Shown: piece by piece, positions 31,454 to 40,063 of the stretch
Layout of the letters: the number at the start of each line of letters is the position of its first letter
How positions within the stretch are numbered: position 1 is the first letter of the stretch
Assembly: GCF_011009555.1 (NCBI RefSeq)
Contig: NZ_QXHD01000004.1
Coordinates: 6,726,578-6,771,173 of the forward strand
Length of the DNA stretch: 44,596 bases
Source of the DNA: Adonisia turfae CCMR0081
GTDB taxonomy: Bacteria; Cyanobacteriota; Cyanobacteriia; Phormidesmidales; Phormidesmidaceae
Direction of reading: 5' to 3'
Made by a program: the position numbers and the translations under genes
Notes under the pieces: model-generated
Seen by the model: the letters and a program-made list of their open reading frames with translations, nothing else
The model's database searches: none
What the model was told of the DNA's origin: nothing

Positions 31454-33724
31454 TCAGAGAGTTTTAACCCACAGTGGCGCTTGATCCAAATGACCAGCAA
31501 AGCTTTTTATGTAAATCGCTTTAACAGATTGCACCTTGTTTGTTGATCCACCTTTAGAGAATATTTCTCTAGCTCCCACTAGGTAACTCGATTCTATCAG
31601 GCTTCTAGCATAGCTTAAGACCTTTTTGCATTCGGCTTCAGACTGACCATTGACAACAACTTTACTGTTGTCGTTTAAGACTAAACTTCCTCTAACAGCG
31701 CCTTTTGTGTACGTTGGAAAGTTAAAATCATAGGTGTGTGAAATCATTTTTTTGGGATGAGGGATATGCATAGACCAGCGACTATGACCTCCCTCTGATG
31801 GTTTCCAAAGGATAATTAGTTGTGGGTGTTCTCCTGTTTTTGTTTCCCACGCTATAGGAACAGCTGCATTTGTTTCGGGTGGACATTTGATTTTTTCCCA
31901 CACTCGCTCTGTTGCTTCAGACAGTCTCTCTAGAGCCGCATAAATCCCATGTAGTCCAGATCCTGACCATGGCAAGAGATAGGGCAAGGTGCTTTCACAC
32001 CCAGTCATATTAATACTTCCGAGCCCAGACACCTCAAACTTCTTCTTTATCTCTTGTATCTCGTCTAACAACTGTTCGATAGTATTCGCGCTAGCCTCAC
32101 AACACTCATTGTTTATGTTTTCTCTGATGACTCGTAACGTTGTTTGACAGTCAGACTGAGGATTCTTTTTCGTGGTCGGTGGAGTCGTCGTCTTTTTGCT
32201 ATTTACGTTAGGTGGAGGGCTGGTTCTAGTAACACGTCTAGACTTTTTGCGTTGTACCCTACCCAGAATAAACGGAACAGGCGGAAGATTAGGGCTATTG
32301 TCATTAGAAGAGTTTTTCTCTTTAGCTTCCTTTGGATTGACTGGGTTGACAGGTGGCAAACCACCTAAACCCTTCAGGACGTCTGGATTGCTCGGTGTTT
32401 GTTCGGGTTGTTCAGCGGAGCCTAAAGGATCGGGTGGTGCTGTATCCGGTATGTCGCTAGGCGGTTGGGTGTCTCCAGAAAAATCAGGTAACTCGCTGAT
32501 ATCAGGCCAGCTTTTCGAGGGAGTGATCACCTGAGGTTCTACAGGAGCACCCGAAGGATTATTATTGTCATCTAAAGGAACAACGTCTAAAATTTCCAAA
32601 TAGCTTACAAAAACATCACGGTTATTAGTTCCGGTTCCTGTAATAAATCCCATATCTAGCAAATCACCACCACCATAAAATTGATGGTCACGATGGGCAT
32701 TGCCTCCGGTAATTCCTTTAAAGTAGTGTTTCCCTTCTGGTTGAGAATTTGGATTCCTATAAACAGCGGTTCCGATAGGTCCTGTTTTACCCGTTAACGT
32801 TTTTGATTCTCTCCATGGTCTTTCTTGGGGACCCTCAGAATGATCTGGCCCATAATCAGATTTTGTTCTATACGTTACAGTATACTTTTTGCCTGCTTCC
32901 CCATAGGTTTCTGGATCGTGAGTGAGCCCTTCAGCGATAGGTTTAGAGGCTTGTGTACTGGGTTCTAACTGTTGATCATTCTTTCCAAGTGCAGCCTTTA
33001 AGTGCTCTCCTAAACTAGGACCAAAAGGCGAGCCCATTCCCTCATAAAGTTTATTGCCAGCATATAAACCAATGCCCAAAGCAGCTGTGCCTAACGTTGC
33101 CACAACACCTGCTGGATTACTGGCAACAGGTGTAAACAAGATTGAACCGCCACCAACAGCAGCACCGGCACTTAACGTTGTTCCGTTAGCTGCTGTGCTA
33201 TGGAGAGGGTTTGTGCCTTGTGGCGCATTGAAACGAGCACGTTTTGCCGCATTCCAGGTTTGTATCGCGTGTGCCGTTCTAGCACTGCCGGTTGTTGCTG
33301 TCCCTGAATTGCTCGCAACGTTACCAGTTTGAGACCCAAACTTAGTGATATTTTGGGCGGATTGTGTGGTTCCTCTAGGGCCACTGGTTGAGGTTCTGTT
33401 GCCACGTTGAGAAAAATTGTGTTGATGCCGTTGCAAACTCCGATTTAATGCATTTGACAGGCCATGCCCCTGTTGAGGAGTCGGCGCAGGCTTCAGGTTT
33501 AATGGTCGTCTGAGATTGAGTTGCCGCTTTAAATTGAGTCCAGGCTCTTTATACGGCAATGAGCCTGGACTTGGTGCAGTGGCTGGAGACCGTTGTAGCC
33601 TTAATCTCCCTGATGAGGGTGGACTAGCACTGAGATCCCCCGACGTAATACCGCTCCCCTGTGAGCCTGTTGTATAAGGGCCTAGGATAGAAGCCGTATT
33701 CCCTGGTGACAAATACGTAGGCAT
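31454..33724 (-). CDS. unrecognised 756-aa protein, low-complexity N terminus
   Basis: The first 180 residues are rich in Ser, Gly, Pro, Gln and Arg (MPTYLSPGNTASILGPYTTG). They are followed by an Ala/Gly hydrophobic stretch (about 205-245; ASNPAGVVATLGTAALGIGL) that could insert in a membrane. A compact domain (about 280-400) contains FKGITGGNAHRDHQFYGGGD, then comes a Pro-rich linker, a basic Lys/Arg segment, a Cys-containing helical region (TTLRVIRENINNECCEASAN) and a C-terminal domain with HSRWSMHIPHPKK. I recognise no family. A structural, surface or polymorphic-toxin-like protein is possible. It starts two bases after the stop of the 104-aa gene upstream. Confidence 0.75.
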   Translation of the reverse strand: MPTYLSPGNTASILGPYTTGSQGSGITSGDLSASPPSSGRLRLQRSPATAPSPGSLPYKEPGLNLKRQLNLRRPLNLKPAPTPQQGHGLSNALNRSLQRHQHNFSQRGNRTSTSGPRGTTQSAQNITKFGSQTGNVASNSGTATTGSARTAHAIQTWNAAKRARFNAPQGTNPLHSTAANGTTLSAGAAVGGGSILFTPVASNPAGVVATLGTAALGIGLYAGNKLYEGMGSPFGPSLGEHLKAALGKNDQQLEPSTQASKPIAEGLTHDPETYGEAGKKYTVTYRTKSDYGPDHSEGPQERPWRESKTLTGKTGPIGTAVYRNPNSQPEGKHYFKGITGGNAHRDHQFYGGGDLLDMGFITGTGTNNRDVFVSYLEILDVVPLDDNNNPSGAPVEPQVITPSKSWPDISELPDFSGDTQPPSDIPDTAPPDPLGSAEQPEQTPSNPDVLKGLGGLPPVNPVNPKEAKEKNSSNDNSPNLPPVPFILGRVQRKKSRRVTRTSPPPNVNSKKTTTPPTTKKNPQSDCQTTLRVIRENINNECCEASANTIEQLLDEIQEIKKKFEVSGLGSINMTGCESTLPYLLPWSGSGLHGIYAALERLSEATERVWEKIKCPPETNAAVPIAWETKTGEHPQLIILWKPSEGGHSRWSMHIPHPKKMISHTYDFNFPTYTKGAVRGSLVLNDNSKVVVNGQSEAECKKVLSYARSLIESSYLVGAREIFSKGGSTNKVQSVKAIYIKSFAGHLDQAPLWVKTL

Positions 33725-33726
33725 TA

Positions 33727-34041
33727 TCAGCTACTTTGTAAGAATTCACTGGGTATGGTTCCCGAATAATAGGGTTTCGTGGCTTCCCATAACGTTCCAT
33801 ACGCGCCTGTATTATAGTCTGGGTGCAACCTGAGGTTAGACCGATAACTGATGTAAATCTCCTTGTCATAGTTTCTAAACAGAGATTGTTGCACGCGGTC
33901 TACTCGGATACCTTCTGCTTCGTTATAGGTCTCCCCATTGTTCATGTATTCGAGCACGGCATTCGCCCATGCCGCTAAGCTCTCCAGCCCATTAACGAAT
34001 GCGCTATCCGGTATTTGTGCTCTGGTGAGTGGAATTGTCAT
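33727..34041 (-). CDS. hypothetical 104-aa protein
   Basis: This small soluble protein starts MTIPLTRAQIPDSAFVNGLE and has helical (SLAAWANAVLEYMNN) and Tyr-rich parts (KPYYSGTIPSEFLQSS). There is no recognised domain. It is first in a two-gene minus-strand unit, two bases before the 756-aa gene, and is divergent from the HTH gene at 34080. It may serve as an adaptor or chaperone for the large protein, judged only from gene order. Confidence 0.65.
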   Translation of the reverse strand: MTIPLTRAQIPDSAFVNGLESLAAWANAVLEYMNNGETYNEAEGIRVDRVQQSLFRNYDKEIYISYRSNLRLHPDYNTGAYGTLWEATKPYYSGTIPSEFLQSS

Positions 34042-34079
34042 GATGGATGATTCGGGTGTAGTTTCGCTCCATAGTATAG

Positions 34080-34277
34080 GTGGATATTTTTTACAACAAA
34101 CGTAGAACTATCACAGGATTAAATCAAATCCCTAAAGGTTTTGAGCTAATCAGTGTTTCTGACTATTCAGAAAGATTTTTTATTCACGAAAGAACCGTAA
34201 GAAGACGATGTAAATGTAAGCAGCTTTGTGCTTACAAGATTGCCGGTAAATGGCTCATTTTAACCAAGCGTGGTTAA
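34080..34277 (+). CDS. excisionase-like helix-turn-helix protein
   Basis: This 65-aa product has a winged-HTH of the excisionase/HTH_17 type: LISVSDYSERFFIHERTVRR, RCKCKQLCAYKIAGKWLIL. The start is GTG and no clear ribosome-binding site is seen, so the start is uncertain. It sits between two divergent units and is the best candidate for their regulator or for a recombination directionality factor of a mobile element. No integrase is seen nearby. Confidence 0.65.
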   Translation: MDIFYNKRRTITGLNQIPKGFELISVSDYSERFFIHERTVRRRCKCKQLCAYKIAGKWLILTKRG

Positions 34278-34395
34278 CCCCTTTGGGTTTAATGCCGAAG
34301 GGACAAAAGCGTTTCTAACATGATGGATTTGCAAGCGTTTTAGCCAACCTTTTGGGTGGAGATACTCCGCTGTCTATTAACGAGGATTTTTGGCT

Positions 34396-34629
34396 ATGGC
34401 TGCTGCAATGACGACATCAGCAACGAGTATTGAAGGACAAGCGCTTGAAGTTGCTCGCGAGCTTCAAGTATTAGAAGCAGCACAATCTACGGCTGATGTG
34501 CCGTTGAATAACGTACAGATTGATACGGATATTGAAAGTGGTTTGGTGTCCATCACCATGACCCTACCAACGGCCTTGAGCGGGACGGGGGGAGCCTTCA
34601 CGTTGTCCGCATCTGAATACCTAAGCTAA
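34396..34629 (+). CDS. hypothetical 77-aa protein, first of a compact operon
   Basis: I use the ATG at 34396, with a GAGG site 12 bases before it; a TTG two codons earlier is also open. The protein is acidic and rich in Ala, Thr and Ser (TTSATSIEGQALEVARELQV), and its second half is predicted beta-strand (IDTDIESGLVSITMTLPTAL). It has no Cys and no signal peptide. It resembles small phage structural proteins in composition only. Confidence 0.55.
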   Translation: MAAAMTTSATSIEGQALEVARELQVLEAAQSTADVPLNNVQIDTDIESGLVSITMTLPTALSGTGGAFTLSASEYLS

Positions 34630-34667
34630 TCAGCTAGGGAATACGTAAACCCTAGGAGGATTAGATC

Positions 34668-35054
34668 ATGGGAACAGAACGAATCAACGTCAATTTCACG
34701 GTTGGAAAAAACACCTATCAGATCAGTGGTGCGAGATGGTTTTATGCGGATAAGACCGTCAAGAAAATCATTGGCGGTACTCCAGCGACAGAAGCCACCT
34801 CAGGCGCAACCAGCAGTGGCATTGTTGTCTCTGGTGTTGAGGCCAAGCGCGTACTTGTCAAGCTGGTGCTGGTCTACAGTACCGCTGTTGGGACTGCCGT
34901 CAAAAATGCCGCTCAGGTAGACAAACCCAAGCGGTTTCATTTTTACTGTGACCCTGACAAAGCTGAAGACGCCATGCTGTCTCTGGCGAAAAAGAAAATC
35001 TTTGGCCGGGCTGTCCTCCGTGTCTATCGACCGCTAAAGCGCTGCTATTACTAA
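34668..35054 (+). CDS. hypothetical 128-aa protein
   Basis: A strong AGGAGG site precedes the ATG. The protein starts MGTERINVNFTVGKNTYQIS, has a Thr/Ser/Gly-rich loop (GGTPATEATSGATSSG) and ends with a basic, aromatic tail (LRVYRPLKRCYY). No family is recognised. The strong ribosome-binding site suggests it is well expressed, as a structural subunit would be. Confidence 0.65.
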   Translation: MGTERINVNFTVGKNTYQISGARWFYADKTVKKIIGGTPATEATSGATSSGIVVSGVEAKRVLVKLVLVYSTAVGTAVKNAAQVDKPKRFHFYCDPDKAEDAMLSLAKKKIFGRAVLRVYRPLKRCYY

Positions 35055-35057
35055 GCT

Positions 35058-35570
35058 GTGAGAGTTAGAGGCTGGCCATTTACAAAGCCTGTGGGGATAG
35101 CGTTTGGGTTATCTCTACAGGTGCTAACAGACCAGTATCAACGATTAGAGATTAAATCTCTTCTTGCTCACCAAGGGCATCGATTTGCATTTAGGCTCAA
35201 TCAGTCGGCTGATGTGCTGGTCAAGATCACGAGCGTTATTGCCAATCAAAAAGGCTGGCATCGGGCCGGGTATCTGGCAAATTTGCTAACGGGTGGGCCG
35301 ATTCGTGAGCCTGTGCAAAACGTCGAGCGACTTTATTTTGGACAACAACATATCTCTATTGCCTACACGGGATTAGAGCACTATCTTGAGTTTTGGCCCC
35401 ATGTGTGGATCACCGATTATCGCATTGAGCTATGGGCCAAACAGCAACAACACATCGAATTGAATCCTATCGTTCCAAGGTTTGATGGGGGGGTGTTGTT
35501 CTTCGGAGTTGGATCGGGTTTACCCGATAGAGCGTTTACCTTTAATGGAGACCTAATACACTTTCCATGA
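35058..35570 (+). CDS. hypothetical 170-aa protein
   Basis: The start is GTG, three bases after the stop of the previous gene, so translation is probably coupled. The product is basic in the first half and aromatic-rich in the second (ALEHYLEFWPHVWITDYRIE is approximate; see YTGLEHYLEFWPHVWITDY). No domain is recognised. Its stop overlaps the next start in an ATGA junction. Confidence 0.6.
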   Translation: MRVRGWPFTKPVGIAFGLSLQVLTDQYQRLEIKSLLAHQGHRFAFRLNQSADVLVKITSVIANQKGWHRAGYLANLLTGGPIREPVQNVERLYFGQQHISIAYTGLEHYLEFWPHVWITDYRIELWAKQQQHIELNPIVPRFDGGVLFFGVGSGLPDRAFTFNGDLIHFP

Positions 35571-36157
35571 GTAGTAACGAGTTTTCAGAACTCCCATTGC
35601 TACCACTGCCCTATCGAGACACAGATTATTTTTACGTGTCTCGTGATGGCCAGTCTTATCGAGGAGTACCCGATCCATCCATAAGCGGTCTAACGTCTGC
35701 TCTGGGCGTTCAGGTTGCATCGTTTCAAATCAGACGGCCTGCGGGTGAAAGCGGCGGTAGCTTTTACCCACCGGCAACCTGGTTAGAGCGACCGTTCAAC
35801 TATGAACACCCCTTAAACAACTTTGGAACGCTGTCACCATTCCCCAGCGCTGGACGGATTGAGCTTCCCTCAGGTCACTACGTCGTGATGGGCTGGATGA
35901 CGGGAATGGAAAACGCGGAGATGCGATGCCGTTTACGGACCCTAACAGGCTCGCTAGACCCGATCTATAGTGCGAGCTATTCCTTGCATTATAGCTGGCA
36001 TATCCCCCTAGACGGGCTGCTAGCGGTCACTGAGCCAACGCAGCTGGTCGCAGAGATGCGATGTGACCGCAATCGGTCTAAGGCTTGGGGGTATGGCTAC
36101 CGCACCCATGTTGAGCCCGAGATCTATGGCTCACTTTTGTTTCTCAAGAAAACTTAG
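35567..36157 (+). CDS. hypothetical 196-aa protein with tail-fibre-like start
   Basis: The start overlaps the previous stop (ATGA). The N-terminal segment LPYRDTDYFYVSRDGQSYRG resembles the short repeat at the head of many phage tail-fibre proteins. The remainder is predicted beta-rich with many Tyr, Trp and His (SGHYVVMGWMTGMENAEMRC, SASYSLHYSWHIPLDG), compatible with a trimeric receptor-binding head. The resemblance is a pattern impression only. Confidence 0.6.
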   Translation: MSSNEFSELPLLPLPYRDTDYFYVSRDGQSYRGVPDPSISGLTSALGVQVASFQIRRPAGESGGSFYPPATWLERPFNYEHPLNNFGTLSPFPSAGRIELPSGHYVVMGWMTGMENAEMRCRLRTLTGSLDPIYSASYSLHYSWHIPLDGLLAVTEPTQLVAEMRCDRNRSKAWGYGYRTHVEPEIYGSLLFLKKT

Positions 36158-36169
36158 CTACTTTGACCT

Positions 36170-36877
36170 ATGGTGACTGTTCAAAACGGTGAAGGCGCAC
36201 AGGGCTTTACAGGGTACACCACACCAGACGGGGATTGTGTTAACCCTGCTTACATTGCTGAATTCTTCGACCAGATGGGAGACGCCTTACAGACGGCAAT
36301 CTGTGATGGTCGGATCGAGGATCGGGTATTTGTTCTAGAACAATTTGCAGCGATGCAAACTGTTCTAGATACGCTGGTTAACCAGGAAGGCTTTACCGCT
36401 CAGGTTCAACAGTTACAAAATCTGATTGAATCGCTGCAAGACCAGGATGGCGACGGCGTTAATGACCTGCAACAGGTTAAGGATCGCCTGGATGCCCTAG
36501 AAAGCAGTTATAACAGCCAGCAACAACAAATTAATCAGCATGGTGATCAGATCACCAACTTGCAGACAAACCAGACCACTATCCAAACGACTCAAGCCAC
36601 CCAAGGGCAGCAGATTGCAGACTTGCAAGGTCAGCTTGAAAACATTGATCTCGACTCACTGGGCTTGGATGCGGATGCCATTCGTTGTGAAGCGGTGACC
36701 GATATCTACAATGCGGTTCAAGCAGGCGTTAATGCCTTTCAGCAACGGTTGCAGGTGAACTGTGTATTGCCAACATCCTTAGACCAGGTGAACACTGAGT
36801 CTGACACCCAACCGCCCGCAGAACCTCCAGCGGGTGACAGTGGCGGTGACGGTGAAGATGTACCCGATACCCTTTAA
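36170..36877 (+). CDS. coiled-coil protein with DxDGDGxxD motif
   Basis: This 235-aa protein has a globular start (GFTGYTTPDGDCVNPAYIAE) and a calcium-loop-like QDQDGDGVNDLQQV (about 92-105). A long Gln/Thr-rich coiled coil follows (about 60-165; SSYNSQQQQINQHGDQITNL), and the end is Pro/Gly/Asp-rich. The shape suits a fibre or stalk. It fits structurally with the tail-fibre-like neighbour but is not assignable to a family. Confidence 0.65.
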   Translation: MVTVQNGEGAQGFTGYTTPDGDCVNPAYIAEFFDQMGDALQTAICDGRIEDRVFVLEQFAAMQTVLDTLVNQEGFTAQVQQLQNLIESLQDQDGDGVNDLQQVKDRLDALESSYNSQQQQINQHGDQITNLQTNQTTIQTTQATQGQQIADLQGQLENIDLDSLGLDADAIRCEAVTDIYNAVQAGVNAFQQRLQVNCVLPTSLDQVNTESDTQPPAEPPAGDSGGDGEDVPDTL

Positions 36878-36890
36878 GGGGGCATAGCTG

Positions 36891-37265
36891 ATGATTAGAC
36901 CTGTTGTGAATGGCATGGTCACCCTGCAAAAACCGGGCTACCTATTGACGCTCGACTTTAGCCAGTGGCTTGAAAAGCTGCCCTATGATCCGTATGTCTT
37001 GATTCACTCGCAAGACAGGCCAGTTGGTGACCGCAAATGGGGCATTCTAGAGGTTAGCAGTGGGAACGTCATCTATTCGGAAGCCTGCAAAGTCGAGAGC
37101 TGCCAACCGCATGAAGGATGGAAGCTCACAGACGATGTATCTGGCATTCCGCCGATGGCGGTTGTTTATCCAGCCTGTAAGTCTGAGATAGACAACAAGG
37201 GGACGGCCAACATTTGTTCAATCGGGTTTGTCCACCCCAGCAAAGTCAAAGAACACGCGGCATAG
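36891..37265 (+). CDS. hypothetical 124-aa protein
   Basis: This is the last gene before a strong terminator. It starts MIRPVVNGMVTLQKPGYLLT and contains four Cys (EACKVESCQP, YPACKSE, NICSIG) that might pair or bind metal. There is no signal peptide. Its family is not recognised. Confidence 0.6.
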   Translation: MIRPVVNGMVTLQKPGYLLTLDFSQWLEKLPYDPYVLIHSQDRPVGDRKWGILEVSSGNVIYSEACKVESCQPHEGWKLTDDVSGIPPMAVVYPACKSEIDNKGTANICSIGFVHPSKVKEHAA

Positions 37266-37291
37266 TTGATTCCTTGAAACTCCCATGAAAA

Positions 37292-37316
37292 AAAGGGCGA
37301 TCTTGTGTCGCCCTTT
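37292..37316 (+). terminator. intrinsic terminator of the 34.4-37.3 kb operon
   Basis: AAAGGGCGA and TCGCCCTTT form a perfect 9-bp stem around TCTTGTG, preceded by an A run. It lies 26 bp past the previous stop. It also rules out a start at 37285 for the next gene, which would lie inside the hairpin. Confidence 0.8.
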
Positions 37317-37329
37317 ACGTTTAGTCATC

Positions 37330-37623
37330 ATGAACAAATTTCTGATAGAGAACCTACCGTTAGCAATAACAGTGTTTTCAACGGCAGCCGGTGTGATTGG
37401 CTTCTTTGTTGCTAGAGTTCGTCATAGCTATGGGTTGGAGCGTGATATCAATCATCTCAAGCGAGATTACAAATCACTGAGTAACAACACCAATATTCTG
37501 TTGAAAGAGCTAGAGAGACGCCTTGACTCAGTAGAAAAAGAGATCGCCACTGTGAGGGGCATTAATCAAGTATTTCTTGCTCAGTCTAAAGGGCTTGACA
37601 CTGATAGATACTTTAGTGAGTGA
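37330..37623 (+). CDS. small membrane-anchored coiled-coil protein
   Basis: I choose the ATG at 37330, after the terminator hairpin. The 97-aa product has one N-terminal membrane segment (LPLAITVFSTAAGVIGFFVA) followed by a coiled coil (about 35-80; LLKELERRLDSVEKEIATVR). Similar small proteins occur in phages and plasmids, but the plan is too simple to name a role. The gap after it (37624-37888) holds only a weak hairpin GCCCG/CGGGC at about 37679-37705. Confidence 0.5.
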   Translation: MNKFLIENLPLAITVFSTAAGVIGFFVARVRHSYGLERDINHLKRDYKSLSNNTNILLKELERRLDSVEKEIATVRGINQVFLAQSKGLDTDRYFSE

Positions 37624-37888
37624 GAACGATTAGAGTGGATTATCTGTAGAGCCAAATAGCAAATAGTCATGGATTTGCCCGGTAGCTGTCTCTTAGCATC
37701 GGGCGTTTTCCTGTCGAAAAACACTCCTCTATTTCATCTCTTGAATGTTTGCAGTGTCTGCAAATAGCCAACCTAGTTACTAGGATCTTAGCATATGTCT
37801 TTAACCGCTGAATCAGGGTTTAGGAAGTGTAATAGCTGACTGATTTAGTCTTTGATCAGCCCAGAGAATAAGGGCCTAAAAATTTACT

Positions 37889-38104
37889 TCATAATTCTGA
37901 ATGTGCGGCCTCACAAATGACACGCCGTAACCATTCTATTCGAATCTTCTGCGGCAACTTCATCACCGATAAATAAACAGATTCTGGAACCTTAACCGCA
38001 AGTGGTTGTTTAGCTAATTTCTCTTGCGGCAAATCTGACACTGGCTTAAACTGCGCGGCAATAAACTCTTGTGTCAAAGTTGGATGGGGATTACCTTTGG
38101 ACAT
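37889..38104 (-). CDS. small cyanobacterial protein, ribbon-helix-helix-like
   Basis: This 71-aa protein has a GGGAGGT site before its ATG. It starts MSKGNPHPTLTQEFIAAQFK and ends with LAVKVPESVYLSVMKLPQKI, IEWLRRVICEAA, a pattern like the basic strand and helices of small RHH regulators common in cyanobacterial genomes. It could be an antitoxin-type or local regulator. It is divergent from the Trypco1 operon across a palindrome. Confidence 0.7.
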   Translation of the reverse strand: MSKGNPHPTLTQEFIAAQFKPVSDLPQEKLAKQPLAVKVPESVYLSVMKLPQKIRIEWLRRVICEAAHSEL

Positions 38105-38180
38105 AATACCTCCCGAGTAATACTGTTCAAAGATTGAGTTTGCAATTCGTAGTAGTTAATTTACTGAGTTTAGTAACTAA

Positions 38181-38205
38181 AACTTTGCCGGTTACCGGCA
38201 AAGTT
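38181..38205. promoter_or_regulatory. palindrome between the RHH-like gene and the Trypco1 operon
   Basis: AACTTTGCCGG and CCGGCAAAGTT are exact 11-bp complements around TTA. The element lies between two divergent starts (76 bp from one, 56 bp from the other), so it is better read as an operator than as a terminator. The small RHH-like protein is the natural candidate to bind it. Confidence 0.5.
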
Positions 38206-38261
38206 GCTATAACAAAATCATATTACCTATTTATGTATTACTTGGAGTTTAACTGGTCAAT

Positions 38262-38594
38262 ATGAAGCAACTGGTGGAATTTGACTTAGAGGATGGTAAC
38301 TCAATATTAGTGGAAGTAGAGGAGCCGGTCAAAAATGCAACCCAGCGTGTCTCCTTGTCTCCCAATCAAGTTGCTTACAGGGCAAGTCAAGCTTTTAATA
38401 CTGCTGTCCGAAAAGCTATTCGTCCCACGGCTGTAGCTGTGGTTAATGAAATACGTGACTTGCCAGATCCACCCCAGGAAGTGGAGGTTAAGTTTGGTAT
38501 GAAGTTGAGTATGTCCGTAGCAGCTGTAATTGCAGCAGGAAGTGATGCAAATTTTGAAGTTACCTTGAAGTGGACCAATCTCAAGAACTCATGA
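38262..38594 (+). CDS. Trypco1-domain protein (trypsin-co-occurring)
   Basis: This 110-aa protein matches the pattern of trypsin-co-occurring domain 1 / CU044_2847 family: MKQLVEFDLEDGNSILVEVE, then a helical middle and VEVKFGMKLSMSVAAVIAAG followed by NFEVTLKW. Such proteins are encoded next to conflict-system trypsin-like proteases and may be their substrate or partner. The stop overlaps the start of the protease gene (ATGA). Confidence 0.85.
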   Translation: MKQLVEFDLEDGNSILVEVEEPVKNATQRVSLSPNQVAYRASQAFNTAVRKAIRPTAVAVVNEIRDLPDPPQEVEVKFGMKLSMSVAAVIAAGSDANFEVTLKWTNLKNS

Positions 38595-40063
38595 GTGGAG
38601 CTATGGAAGGTGCAATAGTTCGTATTTTAGCAACTTCAACTCCAGACTATGCTGTCGGTATTGGTGTCTTTGTTGGTGAGCGGCATGTTCTAACATGCGC
38701 ACATGTAGTTGCTCAAGCCATAATCTATTCCGAGTTGGAAGAAACATCTCCAAAAAGCCCTGTCCTTTTAGAGTTTCCCTTCGTTGCACCTGGTCAGGTC
38801 GTAACAGCTACAGTTGTGTGCTGGGAGCCAGCAAAGCCTGACTTTTCTGGATCAGGTCCCGAAGATATTGCGGTGCTCAGATTGAGTAAGTCGATTCCAC
38901 AAGGGGCTAAAAGCGTTTGCCTAGTCGATAGCATAGACACAAGTGGACATAACTTTAAAGTTTTTGGATGTCCTGAAACACATAACCGAAAAGGAGCATG
39001 GGCTAGCGGAAAGTTGGGGAACTTGCTTATAAATGGATGGATACAGGTTGAAGGCATTAGAATTCAAGGCTTCCAGATTGAATCAGGATATAGTGGGTCT
39101 CCAGTATGGGATCAAGAGCTTGAAGCTGTCATTGGGATCACAGTAGCTGCTGATATACATCAACCTGAACGCAAGGTTGGTTATGTAATTCCAACCAGAA
39201 TGCTAATGGAAGCATGGCCAATATTAGCAGGATGGGTCTCATCCTCTGGAAAATCGTTGTTGAAAGAGAAAGCTGTTGTTTTGTCCTCTCCTTTTCAATG
39301 TGTAGGAGCCTTATCCAAAGACTCAAAAGTATATATTCCCAGGGATTGTGACAATAAGTTATCGGACAAACTTGATAAGAAAAGATTTATAGCGATTCAG
39401 GGTGATCATGGAATTGGAAAAACCAGCCTATTAAGACAGGTTAACAAAATGAGACTTTGTAGTGAAGATGGTTGGATGCTTTGTGACATAGATCTTCAAG
39501 GCATGAATACTGAAGACCAAAAAATATTTTTACGTGACTTATTTAATGAAATCTCGAGATCATTGAATGAGAAAGTAACAAATTGGGGAGAGATATATAG
39601 GATTTTAACAGCTAAATCTATAGTTTTTTGTATTGATGAATTTGGAACTCTGAATAGAGATTCAGCTTACCTTCTTATAAGGCATCTACATTGGTTGGCT
39701 GAAAAGCCAGACGCAAATATTCGAATTATTGTATGTTTAGATAGTAAAATTGATACTTTTATACGACAAGAGGTTGGAGCTACGAATCCTAAATATTGGA
39801 GGCATTGGGAAACAGTTTTGATTCAACCTTTTACACATTCAGAAATCGATAAGCTTATTAGTTTTCTCCCTCAAGATGCGTGGGAGGTTGCTTACGAGTC
39901 TAAAGAACTAATATATTCAAAGTCTTCTCGGGGGCAACCTAATCAAATTCAGTATCTATGTGAGAATTTATTCAAAAAAAGTGTTAATAACAAAGCAAGT
40001 AAGAGTGATTTTATAGAAATCATTAGTTCATCTGATAGTTATAGTCTGAATTTTGGATTATGA
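38591..40063 (+). CDS. trypsin-like protease fused to a P-loop ATPase
   Basis: From the ATG overlapping the Trypco1 stop the product is 490 aa. Residues 1-215 are a trypsin-like serine protease with a complete triad: H38 (VLTCAHVV), D92 (EDIAVLRL) and S168 (ESGYSGSPVW). Residues 240-490 are an AAA/STAND-like ATPase with Walker A GDHGIGKT (271-278) and Walker B VFCIDE (345-350). There is no signal peptide, so the protease acts in the cytoplasm, probably switched by the NTPase on a signal. The DNA becomes clearly AT-rich from about 39300. The stop overlaps the next start (ATGA). Confidence 0.9.
   Translation: MSGAMEGAIVRILATSTPDYAVGIGVFVGERHVLTCAHVVAQAIIYSELEETSPKSPVLLEFPFVAPGQVVTATVVCWEPAKPDFSGSGPEDIAVLRLSKSIPQGAKSVCLVDSIDTSGHNFKVFGCPETHNRKGAWASGKLGNLLINGWIQVEGIRIQGFQIESGYSGSPVWDQELEAVIGITVAADIHQPERKVGYVIPTRMLMEAWPILAGWVSSSGKSLLKEKAVVLSSPFQCVGALSKDSKVYIPRDCDNKLSDKLDKKRFIAIQGDHGIGKTSLLRQVNKMRLCSEDGWMLCDIDLQGMNTEDQKIFLRDLFNEISRSLNEKVTNWGEIYRILTAKSIVFCIDEFGTLNRDSAYLLIRHLHWLAEKPDANIRIIVCLDSKIDTFIRQEVGATNPKYWRHWETVLIQPFTHSEIDKLISFLPQDAWEVAYESKELIYSKSSRGQPNQIQYLCENLFKKSVNNKASKSDFIEIISSSDSYSLNFGL

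Noticed and set aside
32172..32534. 120-codon plus-strand frame inside the 756-aa gene
   Set aside because: It is antisense to the Pro-rich linker of that gene; its Gly/Ser/Leu composition is what a reversed Pro-rich sequence gives.
33624..33869. 81-codon minus-strand frame overlapping the 104-aa and 756-aa genes, with a protein-like stretch ending YYVGGSQC
   Set aside because: It overlaps two better-supported genes in another frame; their two-base junction is normal operon spacing. A dual-coding gene is not excluded but has no support beyond composition.
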